62,397 nt of DNA. It comes from Clostridia bacterium. Lineage in GTDB: Bacteria; Bacillota; Clostridia; Oscillospirales; CAG-272. Below the pieces are notes generated by a model. That model was not told the DNA's origin. It saw only the letters and a program-made list of their open reading frames with translations, and did no database searches. This document shows positions 50,469 through 58,360 of the stretch, in pieces; the first letter of the stretch is position 1, and each line of letters starts with the position of its first letter. The position numbers and the translations under genes are program-made. The stretch lies in the NCBI GenBank assembly GCA_017631325.1, contig JAGBTM010000043.1, forward strand, positions 1 to 62,397. Direction: 5' to 3'.

Positions 50469-51785
50469 ATGGAACTTAAAGAGCTTATGAAAGAAGCCGG
50501 CATGGTCGGTGCCGGTGGAGCAGGGTTCCCCTCTTACGCGAAGCTGTCGGAGGGGGCAGACACCCTCCTTATTAACGGCTCGGAATGCGAGCCGCTTCTC
50601 TACACCGATTACACTATACTTTCGCGTGAGATGTCCTTCGTTCTTTCGGGCATAGAAGCCGTTATCCAAAATACTAATATCAAAAGAGCCATACTATGCA
50701 TCAAGGACCACACGGCAAAATCGCTCTCCCTCTCGGACGGCGAGGAACTTTCTTTCGGCATCAGGGTGAAGCTTCTCAAATCGAGTTATCCCGCAGGCGA
50801 CGAGGTCAGCCTGATTTACGAGGCAACGGGAAGACTTGTCAGACCCGGCGCTCTGCCTATAACGAAGGGTATTATCGTCTATAACGTCGAGACCGTGTAT
50901 AATTTAGGCCGCAAGGTAAGGCTCGGTGAAAACGTCTACATGAAGTGGCTGACGGTAGGAGGCGACGTAGATCACCCCGCGGTAGTCACGGTTCCCGTCG
51001 GCACACGCGTGAGAGACTTACTCTATTCGCTCTCTATCAAGGTAGACGAAAGGCACACCGTACTTGACGGCGGCCCATCAATGGGAAAAATCATAAATCC
51101 CGACACAGCATCAGTCACCAAAACGACCAAGGCTATAATCATAATCCCGAGCGCATCAAGAGCCGCAGAGGCAAAGCGCATAAATCCCACCCTTGCTGCC
51201 TCGCGCGCCGAAACTGCGTGCTGTCAGTGTACAAGATGTACGGATATGTGTCCCCGCCACCTGCTCGGATACCCACTCGAGCCTCATAAAATGGTGCGCA
51301 CAGCCATGCAAGCGGCAGATGTTCTTCCCCATTTGGTCATCTCGGCAACTCTGTGCTGCGGCTGCGGAATATGCGAGTCTCTCGCTTGCAGTCAGGGCAT
51401 CTCGCCAAAGGCTGTTATAAACGGCTATAAGGCGCTCCTCTCCAAAAACAAAATGAAATACACTACGAACTCAGACGTCGAGCCGAGAGCCGAGCGCTCC
51501 TACAGAGTAATCCCCACTAAGAAATGGGCCGAAACGCTCGGTATCGCAAGATTTGATAAAAAGCCCGAGTATCTCGGAATACTAAGCGACTTCAAAAGAG
51601 TTGAAATTCCACTCAGAGCACACATCGGTGCGCCTAGCATACCAACCGTATCGGACGGCCAAACCGTCAGACGAGGCGAGATGGTAGCCATAGCGGCAGA
51701 CGGACTTTCGGTACCTCAGCACGCGTCGGTGGACGGCAAAATCACGCTCTCGGGCGACAGAATAATTATTGATAGGATTGATTAG
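50469..51785 (+). CDS. pduS: PduS-like flavin/iron-sulfur electron-transfer protein (RnfC-related)
   Basis: 438 residues. MVGAGGAGFPSYAKL and INGSECEPLLYTD form the NADH/FMN-binding part (RnfC/Nqo1-like), followed by an SLBB-type segment (VTVPVGTRVRDLL), two 4Fe-4S motifs CQCTRCTDMCPR and CCGCGICESLAC, and a C-terminal biotinyl-like beta hammerhead (VPQHASVDGKITL). In B12-dependent loci PduS reduces cobalamin; here, with a glycyl-radical enzyme and no B12 genes, it more likely moves electrons across the shell together with the PduT-like protein next to it. Confidence 0.9.
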   Translation: MELKELMKEAGMVGAGGAGFPSYAKLSEGADTLLINGSECEPLLYTDYTILSREMSFVLSGIEAVIQNTNIKRAILCIKDHTAKSLSLSDGEELSFGIRVKLLKSSYPAGDEVSLIYEATGRLVRPGALPITKGIIVYNVETVYNLGRKVRLGENVYMKWLTVGGDVDHPAVVTVPVGTRVRDLLYSLSIKVDERHTVLDGGPSMGKIINPDTASVTKTTKAIIIIPSASRAAEAKRINPTLAASRAETACCQCTRCTDMCPRHLLGYPLEPHKMVRTAMQAADVLPHLVISATLCCGCGICESLACSQGISPKAVINGYKALLSKNKMKYTTNSDVEPRAERSYRVIPTKKWAETLGIARFDKKPEYLGILSDFKRVEIPLRAHIGAPSIPTVSDGQTVRRGEMVAIAADGLSVPQHASVDGKITLSGDRIIIDRID

Positions 51786-51790
51786 TAAAA

Positions 51791-52336
51791 ATGTTTAAAT
51801 CCATAGGTGTTATAGAGCTGAAAAATATACCAAAGGGTGTAGAGGCAGCAGACGCCGCGCTCAAAAGTGCAGGCATAGAAATGGTATCTGCCCACCCCTC
51901 CTGCCCCGGAAAATACGAGATAATCCTCACGGGCTCCATCTCAAACGTAACGGCGGCTGTAAGTCACGTAAAATCCAAATTTGAGGGCTACGTTATCGAC
52001 TCCTCTGTTATGGGTAGAATTGACGAGGCTGTCATAGAGGCGCTGTTCAGCACCGGAGAGGGTGTGCGCGAGGGCTCACTCGGGCTTATCGAAACCTTCT
52101 CTGCATCGAGCGCAATTAAAGCAGCCGATATAGCAGTCAAAACGGCTCGCGTCGCCATATACGACCTCAGAGTGTCACGCGGTATGGGCGGCAAGGGCGT
52201 CGTTATGATAACGGGTGAGATAGGTGACGTAAGCGCAGCAGTCGAGGCAGGCGCTAAGCACGCCATCGACGAGGGAATGCTCTCGTCCACCTCGGTTATA
52301 CCCGCCCCCCACGAAGAGCTGTGGCAACAGATGTAA
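51791..52336 (+). CDS. pduT: Shell trimer, PduT-like tandem BMC protein
   Basis: 181 residues with two BMC domains (1 to about 90, 96 to 181; the second begins GSLGLIETFSASSAIKAAD). HPSCPGKYEI in the first domain carries the Cys that binds a 4Fe-4S cluster in the central pore of PduT. It follows pduS by five bases, which supports joint electron transfer through the shell. Confidence 0.92.
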   Translation: MFKSIGVIELKNIPKGVEAADAALKSAGIEMVSAHPSCPGKYEIILTGSISNVTAAVSHVKSKFEGYVIDSSVMGRIDEAVIEALFSTGEGVREGSLGLIETFSASSAIKAADIAVKTARVAIYDLRVSRGMGGKGVVMITGEIGDVSAAVEAGAKHAIDEGMLSSTSVIPAPHEELWQQM

Positions 52337-52473
52337 AAACAGGACGCAACCCAACACATACAACGTAATAAATTACCGTTTTAACCTAAAAAAGCGACAC
52401 GGGTGCGGCCTTTATCAATTTTTGGCACCCCGAATGGATAAAACCCAAAATCCGTCAGAATGAGAGAGTTAAT

Positions 52474-55005
52474 ATGGAGAATATAAAATTTCAGATAGAA
52501 AAAAGCGAAAGAATACCGAAGCTGATTTCAGCTCTTTACGGCAAGATGCCACAGATCGTAGCTACACGAGGCAAACTCATCACCGAGTCATACAAAAAGA
52601 CCGAAAATCTTCCCATAACAAAGCGCCGCAGTGCAGCATTCAGCCACATTCTTGAAAATTTACCGATAGTCATTCGCGATAACGAGCTTATTGTCGGAAG
52701 CGCAACCGTTGAGCCCAGAGGTGCGCAGGTATTCCCCGAGTATTCATACGAATGGCTTGAAGCGGAACTCGACACGGTGTCCACCCGTGCGGCAGATCCC
52801 TTCTACATAAGCGAAGAAACCAAGGCAGATCTTCGCTCGATATATCCTTACTGGAAAGGTAAAACCACAAGCGACCTCGCAAAGTCCAATATGAGTCCCG
52901 ATGCATATTCCGCTTTTGTTGATCACTCCGTCTTCACTCCGGGCAACTATTTCTATAACGGCATAGGTCACGTATCGGTTAATTACGCCAAAGTTCTGAA
53001 GTCGGGCTACAGAGGAATTATCGCTGAAGCCGAAGCGGCAATCGACGCTCTCGATGTAGCCGACCCCGAGTACGTAAAAAGAATAGCCTTTCTCGAAGCT
53101 GTAATAGAAAGCTGCGAGGCGGTTATAAACTATGCAAGAAGATATGCGGCTCTCGCACTCGAAATGTCGCACAAGGAAAGCTGTCCCGTAAGACAAAAGG
53201 AGCTGGCCACGATAGCAAAGAACTGCTCACGCGTTCCCGAGTTCGGTGCATCCGGCTTCCACGAGGCCTGCCAGAGCTTCTGGTTTATACAGATGCTTTT
53301 GCAGATTGAGTCCTCCGGACACTCTATCTCACCCGGCAGATTTGACCGTTATATGTATCCCTATTACAAAAAGGATATTGACGAGGGCAAAATCACAAAG
53401 GAAGAAGCTCAGGAGCTTATTGACTGTGTATGGGTTAAGTTCAACGACTTAAACAAGGTACGAGATGCAGACTCCGCCGCAGGCTTTGCAGGATACGGCA
53501 CATTCCAGAACCTCATCGTCGGCGGTCAGGACGAGCACGGCATAGACTCGACAAACGACCTCTCTTATATGTGTCTTGAAGCATCTATGCACGTACCGCT
53601 TCCCCAACCCTCCATCTCCATCAGAGTGTGGAACGGCTCTCCCGAGTCACTGCTCATCAAGGCGGCAGCTCTTACCAGACTCGGCACAGGACTTCCCGCA
53701 TACTACAACGACGAGGTTATTATCCCGTCTATTATGTCGCGCGGCGTTACTCTCGACGATGCCAGAGACTACTGCATCATCGGTTGCGTTGAGCCCCAGA
53801 AGGCAGGAAAAACAGACGGTTGGCACGACGCGGCGTTCTTCAATATGTGCCGTCCCCTCGAACTTGCGTTCAGCGCGGGATACGACAAAGGAACAAAAAT
53901 CGGCGCAGACACCCCAAGCGTTGAGGATATAAAGAGCTTCGAGCAGTTCTACGAGGCTTACAAAGCACAACAGAGCTATATGATAAAGCTGATGGTCAAT
54001 GCCTGCAACGCAATAGACATGGCGCATGCGACACGCTGTCCCCTTCCCTTCCAGTCCTGTATGGTCGAAGACTGTATCGGACGCGGCAAATCTCTGCAAG
54101 AAGGCGGAGCCGTGTACAACTTTACAGGTCCTCAGGGCTTCGGAATAGCCAACAACACTGACGGCCTTATAGCCATCAAGAAACTCGTTTTCGACGAGGG
54201 TCGCGTGACGCTCTCCGAGATGCGTGATGCCCTCGCGGCGAATTTCGGCTACGGAATAAGTGGTGCTGCCGCCGAGAAAATGACGGTGGACGTTGCATCA
54301 AAGCTCGCCGAGCACGGTATGGAAATCAACGATGCCGCTATTAAGGCAATTTACGACGAAATAACCACAGCAGCCTCTCTTGAGGAGGGCAAAAAGCAAA
54401 GATACCGCGAAATCAAGCGCCTCATCGACGAGGAATGCCCAAAATACGGCAACGATATCTACGAGGTCGACGTGTTCGCGCGTGACGTAGCCAACACCTA
54501 CACCAAAGAGGTTGAAAAATATAAGAACGTCAGAGGCGGTATTTTCCAGGCAGGACTTTATCCCGTTTCGGCAAACGTTCCGCTCGGCGGTACAACGGGT
54601 GCAACCCCCGACGGCAGACTTGCATACACCCCCCTTGCAGACGGCATAGGCCCTGCATCCGGCAGAGACGTCAAGGGTCCCACCGCAACCGCAAACTCGG
54701 TTGCAAGGCTCGAGCAGTCGGTCGCATCAAACGGCACTCTCCTTAACCAGAAGTTCCACCCCTCAGCGCTCAGCGGTATGTCGGGACTCACGAAATTCGT
54801 CTCTCTCATTCGCTCCTATTTTGACCAAAAGGGTATGCACGTTCAGTTCAACGTCGTAACGAGAGAAACGCTTCTCGATGCGCAGAAGAACCCCGAAAAC
54901 TACAAGACCCTCGTCGTGAGAGTTGCAGGATACAGCGCACTCTTTACCACCCTCTCACGCTCGCTCCAGGACGACATCATAGCCCGCACCGAGCAAGGCT
55001 GGTAA
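52474..55005 (+). CDS. Glycyl-radical propanediol dehydratase (B12-independent)
   Basis: 843 residues, a PFL-like glycyl-radical enzyme. The thiyl Cys is C438 in CIIGCVEPQ; the radical Gly is G819 in VRVAGYSALFTTLSRSLQDD, 24 residues from the end as expected. GAAFxN-like regions and the Glu after the Cys (V-E-P) fit diol dehydratases, as opposed to pyruvate formate-lyase. With fucA in the same operon the likely substrate is 1,2-propanediol. It is oxygen-sensitive and requires the activase encoded next. The interval 52337-52473 before it shows no gene. Confidence 0.9.
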   Translation: MENIKFQIEKSERIPKLISALYGKMPQIVATRGKLITESYKKTENLPITKRRSAAFSHILENLPIVIRDNELIVGSATVEPRGAQVFPEYSYEWLEAELDTVSTRAADPFYISEETKADLRSIYPYWKGKTTSDLAKSNMSPDAYSAFVDHSVFTPGNYFYNGIGHVSVNYAKVLKSGYRGIIAEAEAAIDALDVADPEYVKRIAFLEAVIESCEAVINYARRYAALALEMSHKESCPVRQKELATIAKNCSRVPEFGASGFHEACQSFWFIQMLLQIESSGHSISPGRFDRYMYPYYKKDIDEGKITKEEAQELIDCVWVKFNDLNKVRDADSAAGFAGYGTFQNLIVGGQDEHGIDSTNDLSYMCLEASMHVPLPQPSISIRVWNGSPESLLIKAAALTRLGTGLPAYYNDEVIIPSIMSRGVTLDDARDYCIIGCVEPQKAGKTDGWHDAAFFNMCRPLELAFSAGYDKGTKIGADTPSVEDIKSFEQFYEAYKAQQSYMIKLMVNACNAIDMAHATRCPLPFQSCMVEDCIGRGKSLQEGGAVYNFTGPQGFGIANNTDGLIAIKKLVFDEGRVTLSEMRDALAANFGYGISGAAAEKMTVDVASKLAEHGMEINDAAIKAIYDEITTAASLEEGKKQRYREIKRLIDEECPKYGNDIYEVDVFARDVANTYTKEVEKYKNVRGGIFQAGLYPVSANVPLGGTTGATPDGRLAYTPLADGIGPASGRDVKGPTATANSVARLEQSVASNGTLLNQKFHPSALSGMSGLTKFVSLIRSYFDQKGMHVQFNVVTRETLLDAQKNPENYKTLVVRVAGYSALFTTLSRSLQDDIIARTEQGW

Positions 55006-55012
55006 ATTTATA

Positions 55013-55110
55013 ATGCAGAATGCAGAATGCAGAGTGCAGAATTCATAATGCAGAATGCAGAGTGCAGAATGCGGAATGCAGAATTCAGAATGCAGAGTGC
55101 GAGATGAGAA
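55013..55110. repeat. Heptamer tandem array A (AATGCAG type)
   Basis: About a dozen copies of a 7-base unit with the consensus A[AG]TGCAG directly after the dehydratase stop, becoming degenerate toward 55110. Confidence 0.85.
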
Positions 55111-55154
55111 ACGAGAAATGGAGCTTCTCTTTCTCCCTCTATAATAATTTTAAT

Positions 55155-55250
55155 TTTCAACTTTCCACTTTCAATTTTCAACTTTGACTTTTAACTTTCC
55201 ACTTTGACTTTTAACTTTCCACTTTTAATTTTAAATTTTCAACTTTCAAG
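55155..55250. repeat. Heptamer tandem array B (ACTTTCC/ACTTTCA type)
   Basis: About thirteen 7-base units of the type ACTTTNN or TTTTNAA, ending at the ribosome binding site of the activase gene. Arrays A and B fill almost the whole 250-base gap between the dehydratase and its activase. Confidence 0.85.
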
Positions 55251-55262
55251 GAGGTGACGTCT

Positions 55263-56042
55263 ATGAGCAACGCTCGTGGCAGAATATTCAATATCCAGCG
55301 TTTTTCGATACACGACGGCCCCGGAATACGCACGATAGTATTCTTCAAGGGCTGTGTTATGCGATGCGCTTGGTGCTGCAACCCCGAGTCACAGAGCTAC
55401 GACGTACAGTCAATGCTCGAGGGCGGAAAACAAAAAACAGTCGGCCGCGACGTCACCGTATCAGAGATAATGCCCGAGATTTTAAGCGATATGCCCTACT
55501 ACCGCAGAAGCGGCGGAGGTGTAACGCTGTCGGGGGGCGAGGTCCTGTGCCAGTCGGATTTTGCGGCAGAGCTGCTTAAGGAATGCAAGCATTACGGACT
55601 GCACACAGCCATCGAGTCCGCGGCAAGCCTGCCGTACGAGAATATTGAGAAGCTTCTTCCCTACCTCGACCTCTACCTTATGGATATAAAGCACACCTGT
55701 CCTAAGAAGCATAAGGAGTTTACAGGCAGAGATAACGCTCTTATACTCGAGAACGCAAAACGCGTCTCGGAGAGCGGTGTCGAGCTTATTATAAGAACCC
55801 CCGTTATCCCAACCTTTAACGATACGAGAGAGGAAATCCTCTCTATCGCAAAATTTGCGAAATCTCTTAACGGTGTCAAGGAGCATCACCTCTTGCCCTA
55901 CCACAGACTAGGCTCACCAAAGTACGAGGGCCTTGGCAGAAGCTACTCCCTTTCCGATATAGAGCCTCCGTCACAGGAAAAGATGGAGTACCTCGCATCT
56001 ATATCGGAGAGCGTAGGACTTTATGCGCAAATTGGCGGATAA
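55263..56042 (+). CDS. Glycyl-radical enzyme activating enzyme (radical SAM)
   Basis: 259 residues from ATG at 55263 (GGAGG 8 bases upstream). FNIQRFSIHDGPGIRTIVF leads to the radical-SAM motif GCVMRCAWCCNPES (C-x3-C-x2-C); SGGGVTLSGGEVLCQ binds SAM. It generates the Gly radical on the dehydratase. The ferredoxin-like insert with two extra 4Fe-4S clusters, common in activases of glycerol/diol dehydratases, is absent; the protein goes straight from NPESQ to the TVSEIMPEI helix as in the shorter PflA form. Confidence 0.92.
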   Translation: MSNARGRIFNIQRFSIHDGPGIRTIVFFKGCVMRCAWCCNPESQSYDVQSMLEGGKQKTVGRDVTVSEIMPEILSDMPYYRRSGGGVTLSGGEVLCQSDFAAELLKECKHYGLHTAIESAASLPYENIEKLLPYLDLYLMDIKHTCPKKHKEFTGRDNALILENAKRVSESGVELIIRTPVIPTFNDTREEILSIAKFAKSLNGVKEHHLLPYHRLGSPKYEGLGRSYSLSDIEPPSQEKMEYLASISESVGLYAQIGG

Positions 56043-56136
56043 CTACCAATTTTTCATACTATTATTTACATTATATATAAAAATCTGACTTTAAATGAAA
56101 CAAAACAAGCCCACTTAACGAAACGGAGATATAAAA

Positions 56137-56496
56137 ATGGAGCTTAAAGAAAATATGAGAATAGTCCAAGAGCTTGTCCCCGGCAAGCAGGTAACTCTTT
56201 GCCACATCATAGCAAATCCCGGTGAAGTGCTATATACGAAGCTCGGACTTGACCCCACCACCGACTACACGAGAAGTGCCATTGGTATACTCACAGTCAG
56301 CCCTGCTGAGAGCGCGGTTATAGCCGCCGATATAGCTATGAAATCCTCTGGCGCCGACATTGGATTTGTAGACAGATTTACAGGCACGCTTATCATTTCG
56401 GGCAGCGTATCGAGTGTTGAAAGCGCATTTTCGGCTATCAGAGCCTACGTTATCGACAAGCTCGGATACACCTGCTGTGAAATAACCAAGACCTAA
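56137..56496 (+). CDS. pduU: Shell protein, PduU/EutS-like circularly permuted BMC hexamer
   Basis: 119 residues. The N-terminal ENMRIVQELVPGKQVTLCHI builds the small beta barrel seen over the pore in PduU/EutS, followed by a permuted BMC domain (AIGILTVSPAESAVIAADIA, GFVDRFTGTLIISGSVSSVE). ACGGAG precedes ATG. It is often paired with PduV, as here. Confidence 0.92.
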   Translation: MELKENMRIVQELVPGKQVTLCHIIANPGEVLYTKLGLDPTTDYTRSAIGILTVSPAESAVIAADIAMKSSGADIGFVDRFTGTLIISGSVSSVESAFSAIRAYVIDKLGYTCCEITKT

Positions 56497-56497
56497 A

Positions 56498-56956
56498 ATG
56501 AAAAAGATAATTCTTATCGGACGCGTGGCAGCCGGCAAGACAACCTTGACCCAAGCGCTTCGCGGCGAGGAAATCAAATATTTCAAAACGCAGTATATCA
56601 ACTACCTCGATACAGTCATTGATACGCCCGGAGAATACACCGAGCTAAGACAAACGAGCGGCGCTCTTGCGCTCTACTCATACGAGGCCGACGTCGTTGG
56701 ACTTGTGCTCAGCGCAAACGAGCCGTATTCCATATTTTCCCCCTGCATCACAAGCCTTGTGAACCGCGAGGTTATCGGCATCATATCAGGTATAGACAAG
56801 CCTGACGCCAACGTCCCAAGAGTTGAAAGATGGCTAAGGCTCGCAGGCTGTAAAAAAATATTTCCCGTCAGTGCAGTAACGGGCGAGGGACTGTCTGATA
56901 TTCTCGATTTTTTGAACGACGAAGAAGAAAAGAAAGGTAAGGACGGCAAAAAATGA
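56498..56956 (+). CDS. pduV: EutP/PduV-type small GTPase
   Basis: 152 residues. ILIGRVAAGKTTLTQAL is the P-loop; DTPGEYTE (Walker B, DxPG) and SAVTGEGL (G5) follow. PduV binds the outside of Pdu shells through PduU, and its gene here directly follows pduU. The end is basic/acidic (EEEKKGKDGKK) and its stop overlaps the ParA start (ATGA). Confidence 0.9.
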   Translation: MKKIILIGRVAAGKTTLTQALRGEEIKYFKTQYINYLDTVIDTPGEYTELRQTSGALALYSYEADVVGLVLSANEPYSIFSPCITSLVNREVIGIISGIDKPDANVPRVERWLRLAGCKKIFPVSAVTGEGLSDILDFLNDEEEKKGKDGKK

Positions 56957-57744
56957 GCAAAACGCGCATTATAGCCTTTGCAAATAACAAGGGCGGAAGC
57001 GGAAAAACCACCACAGCGGCAAACGTCGGCTGCGCTATGGCAAAGCTCGGCAAAAGAGTTCTGCTTATCGACGGAGATATGCAGCTCAACCTCACGCTCT
57101 CTTATTTTGACGAGGAGCGCACGCTCTCGTTTTTGGAGGAGGGCAAGAATATATATACGGCGCTTAAGTCCGAGAAGGACCTTGGTGATTTTATCGTCCC
57201 GACCGATTACGATGGGCTGGATATAATCCCCTCGTCCTCGCTTATGAGTGGAATAGAATTTGAGCTTTTCCCTAAGTGGCAAAGAGAATTTATCCTCAGA
57301 AAATGTCTCTCCCCCACCGTCGCGCGTGGATACTACGACTACATATTAATAGATGCTCCTCCGACACTCGGCTGTTGGGTTATGAATATTATGTGCGCGT
57401 CGGATTTCGTTATCATTCCCGTCGAAGCAAGTCCTTGGGGACTGTTTGGCCTTGCGAATATGTTCGACTTTATAAGCGAGGTAAAGAACATCTCGCCGCG
57501 CCTTGAGGTAATGGGCATCGCTATCACAAAGGCCGACGAGAGAAAGAGCTACTTTAAGCAAACCCTCGAAACTCTCGGTGAATTTGACACCGCAAGGCTG
57601 TTTGAAACGAGAATACGCGTCGACAGTACCGTCGAGTGGTCGCAGGACAACAGCCAGCCCGTCGTAGCATACAAAAAATACAGCCGCTCAGCCCTCGAAT
57701 ACGTAAAGCTCACAAAGGAGATACTCGAATATGCCAATAGGTAA
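56953..57744 (+). CDS. ParA-family ATPase, McdA-like, in the microcompartment operon
   Basis: 263 residues. The deviant Walker A NNKGGSGKTTT has the signature Lys (K13) and K18; LLIDGDMQLNLTLSYF is the A' motif and YILIDAPPTLG the Walker B. SASR-like basic residues near 230-250 could contact DNA. Such ATPases form dynamic patterns on the nucleoid and move cargo (plasmids, carboxysomes via McdA). No chromosome partition gene or origin is near; the ATG overlaps the pduV stop and its ribosome binding site lies within pduV, so it is translated with the microcompartment genes. Confidence 0.92.
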   Translation: MSKTRIIAFANNKGGSGKTTTAANVGCAMAKLGKRVLLIDGDMQLNLTLSYFDEERTLSFLEEGKNIYTALKSEKDLGDFIVPTDYDGLDIIPSSSLMSGIEFELFPKWQREFILRKCLSPTVARGYYDYILIDAPPTLGCWVMNIMCASDFVIIPVEASPWGLFGLANMFDFISEVKNISPRLEVMGIAITKADERKSYFKQTLETLGEFDTARLFETRIRVDSTVEWSQDNSQPVVAYKKYSRSALEYVKLTKEILEYANR

Positions 57745-58153
57745 AAATTCAATAAAGAGAGTTCAAAACGGCGGCTACTCGAACGTAAAAACCGCTGCCC
57801 CAGATATGCAAAACAGCACCGTTCTCTCTAATCCCTCACCCGAGGTAATAAAGGCGTTCGTAACCCCGAAAGAAGAAAAAAATACCAAAGAAAGCAAAGA
57901 AAAGGTTGCAAAAAAGCCTAATACTACCAAAAAAGCGACAGAGACCACTAAAAAAACACCGACTAAAGAAACAAAGAAAAACGCAGGTGAGAGCGAAGGT
58001 AAGCAAACGAAGAAAATAACGAAAGCAAAGTCCGAGAAGCCGAAGAAAACGGCATCACCCAAGGCCGAGAGCGGATGGGAAGCCAACGTCGAGGGCGCAG
58101 CCGACCTTGGCTACGTTAATCTCGGCAGACCGCTTCCCACCTACCTGCTTTAA
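57731..58153 (+). CDS. Lys/Thr-rich low-complexity protein, candidate McdB-like adaptor
   Basis: 140 residues in three parts. The N-terminus (MPIGKNSIKRVQNGGYS, 1 to about 45) is basic and not repetitive. The middle (about 46-112) is almost only Lys, Thr, Glu, Ala and Ser, without predicted fold. The C-terminus (GWEANVEGAADLGYVNLG, then RPLPTYLL) is compact with aromatic residues. It overlaps the ParA gene by 14 bases and its GGAG lies inside that gene. Order, overlap and composition resemble ParA partner proteins such as McdB, where a basic N-terminus stimulates the ATPase and a disordered part binds the shell. No sequence homology to McdB is claimed. Confidence 0.75.
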   Translation: MPIGKNSIKRVQNGGYSNVKTAAPDMQNSTVLSNPSPEVIKAFVTPKEEKNTKESKEKVAKKPNTTKKATETTKKTPTKETKKNAGESEGKQTKKITKAKSEKPKKTASPKAESGWEANVEGAADLGYVNLGRPLPTYLL

Positions 58154-58162
58154 TTAAAAAGA

Positions 58163-58210
58163 AAAACGCGAGATACGGTACACGTTTGGTACCGCGCCTC
58201 GCGTTTTTTG
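58163..58210 (+). terminator. Terminator of the microcompartment operon
   Basis: AAAAACGCGAG, then CGGTAC, pair with GTACCG and CTCGCGTTTTTT. Very strong. Confidence 0.92.
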
Positions 58211-58280
58211 TTTTTTGCTTGATGGGTCAGTGGCGCCCGTTTTTATTCTTATGCACTTAAAACGCTCCTCACACAAACGA

Positions 58281-58315
58281 AAATACGGCATACCTCTTTC
58301 AAGATATACCGTATT
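58281..58315 (-). terminator. Terminator of the pyrophosphatase gene
   Basis: On the minus strand AATACGG, then ATA, pair with TAT and CCGTATTTT. Confidence 0.75.
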
Positions 58316-58360
58316 CGTCAAGCCGTCCCCAGAAGACCTCTTCAAAGGCAAATCGCTTTA

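Noticed and set aside
50469..51785. Cobalamin reductase role for the PduS-like protein
   Set aside because: No B12-dependent dehydratase, reactivase or adenosyltransferase gene is in the locus; electron transfer through the shell is more likely.
52474..55005. Choline trimethylamine-lyase (CutC) as identity of the glycyl-radical enzyme
   Set aside because: The operon has a fuculose/rhamnulose-phosphate aldolase, PduL and PduS/PduT and no Cut-type genes; length and context fit a diol dehydratase.
56953..58153. Chromosome or plasmid partition (ParA/ParB) pair
   Set aside because: The partner has no ParB CTPase or HTH motif, no parS-like palindrome is seen nearby, and both genes overlap or adjoin microcompartment genes.
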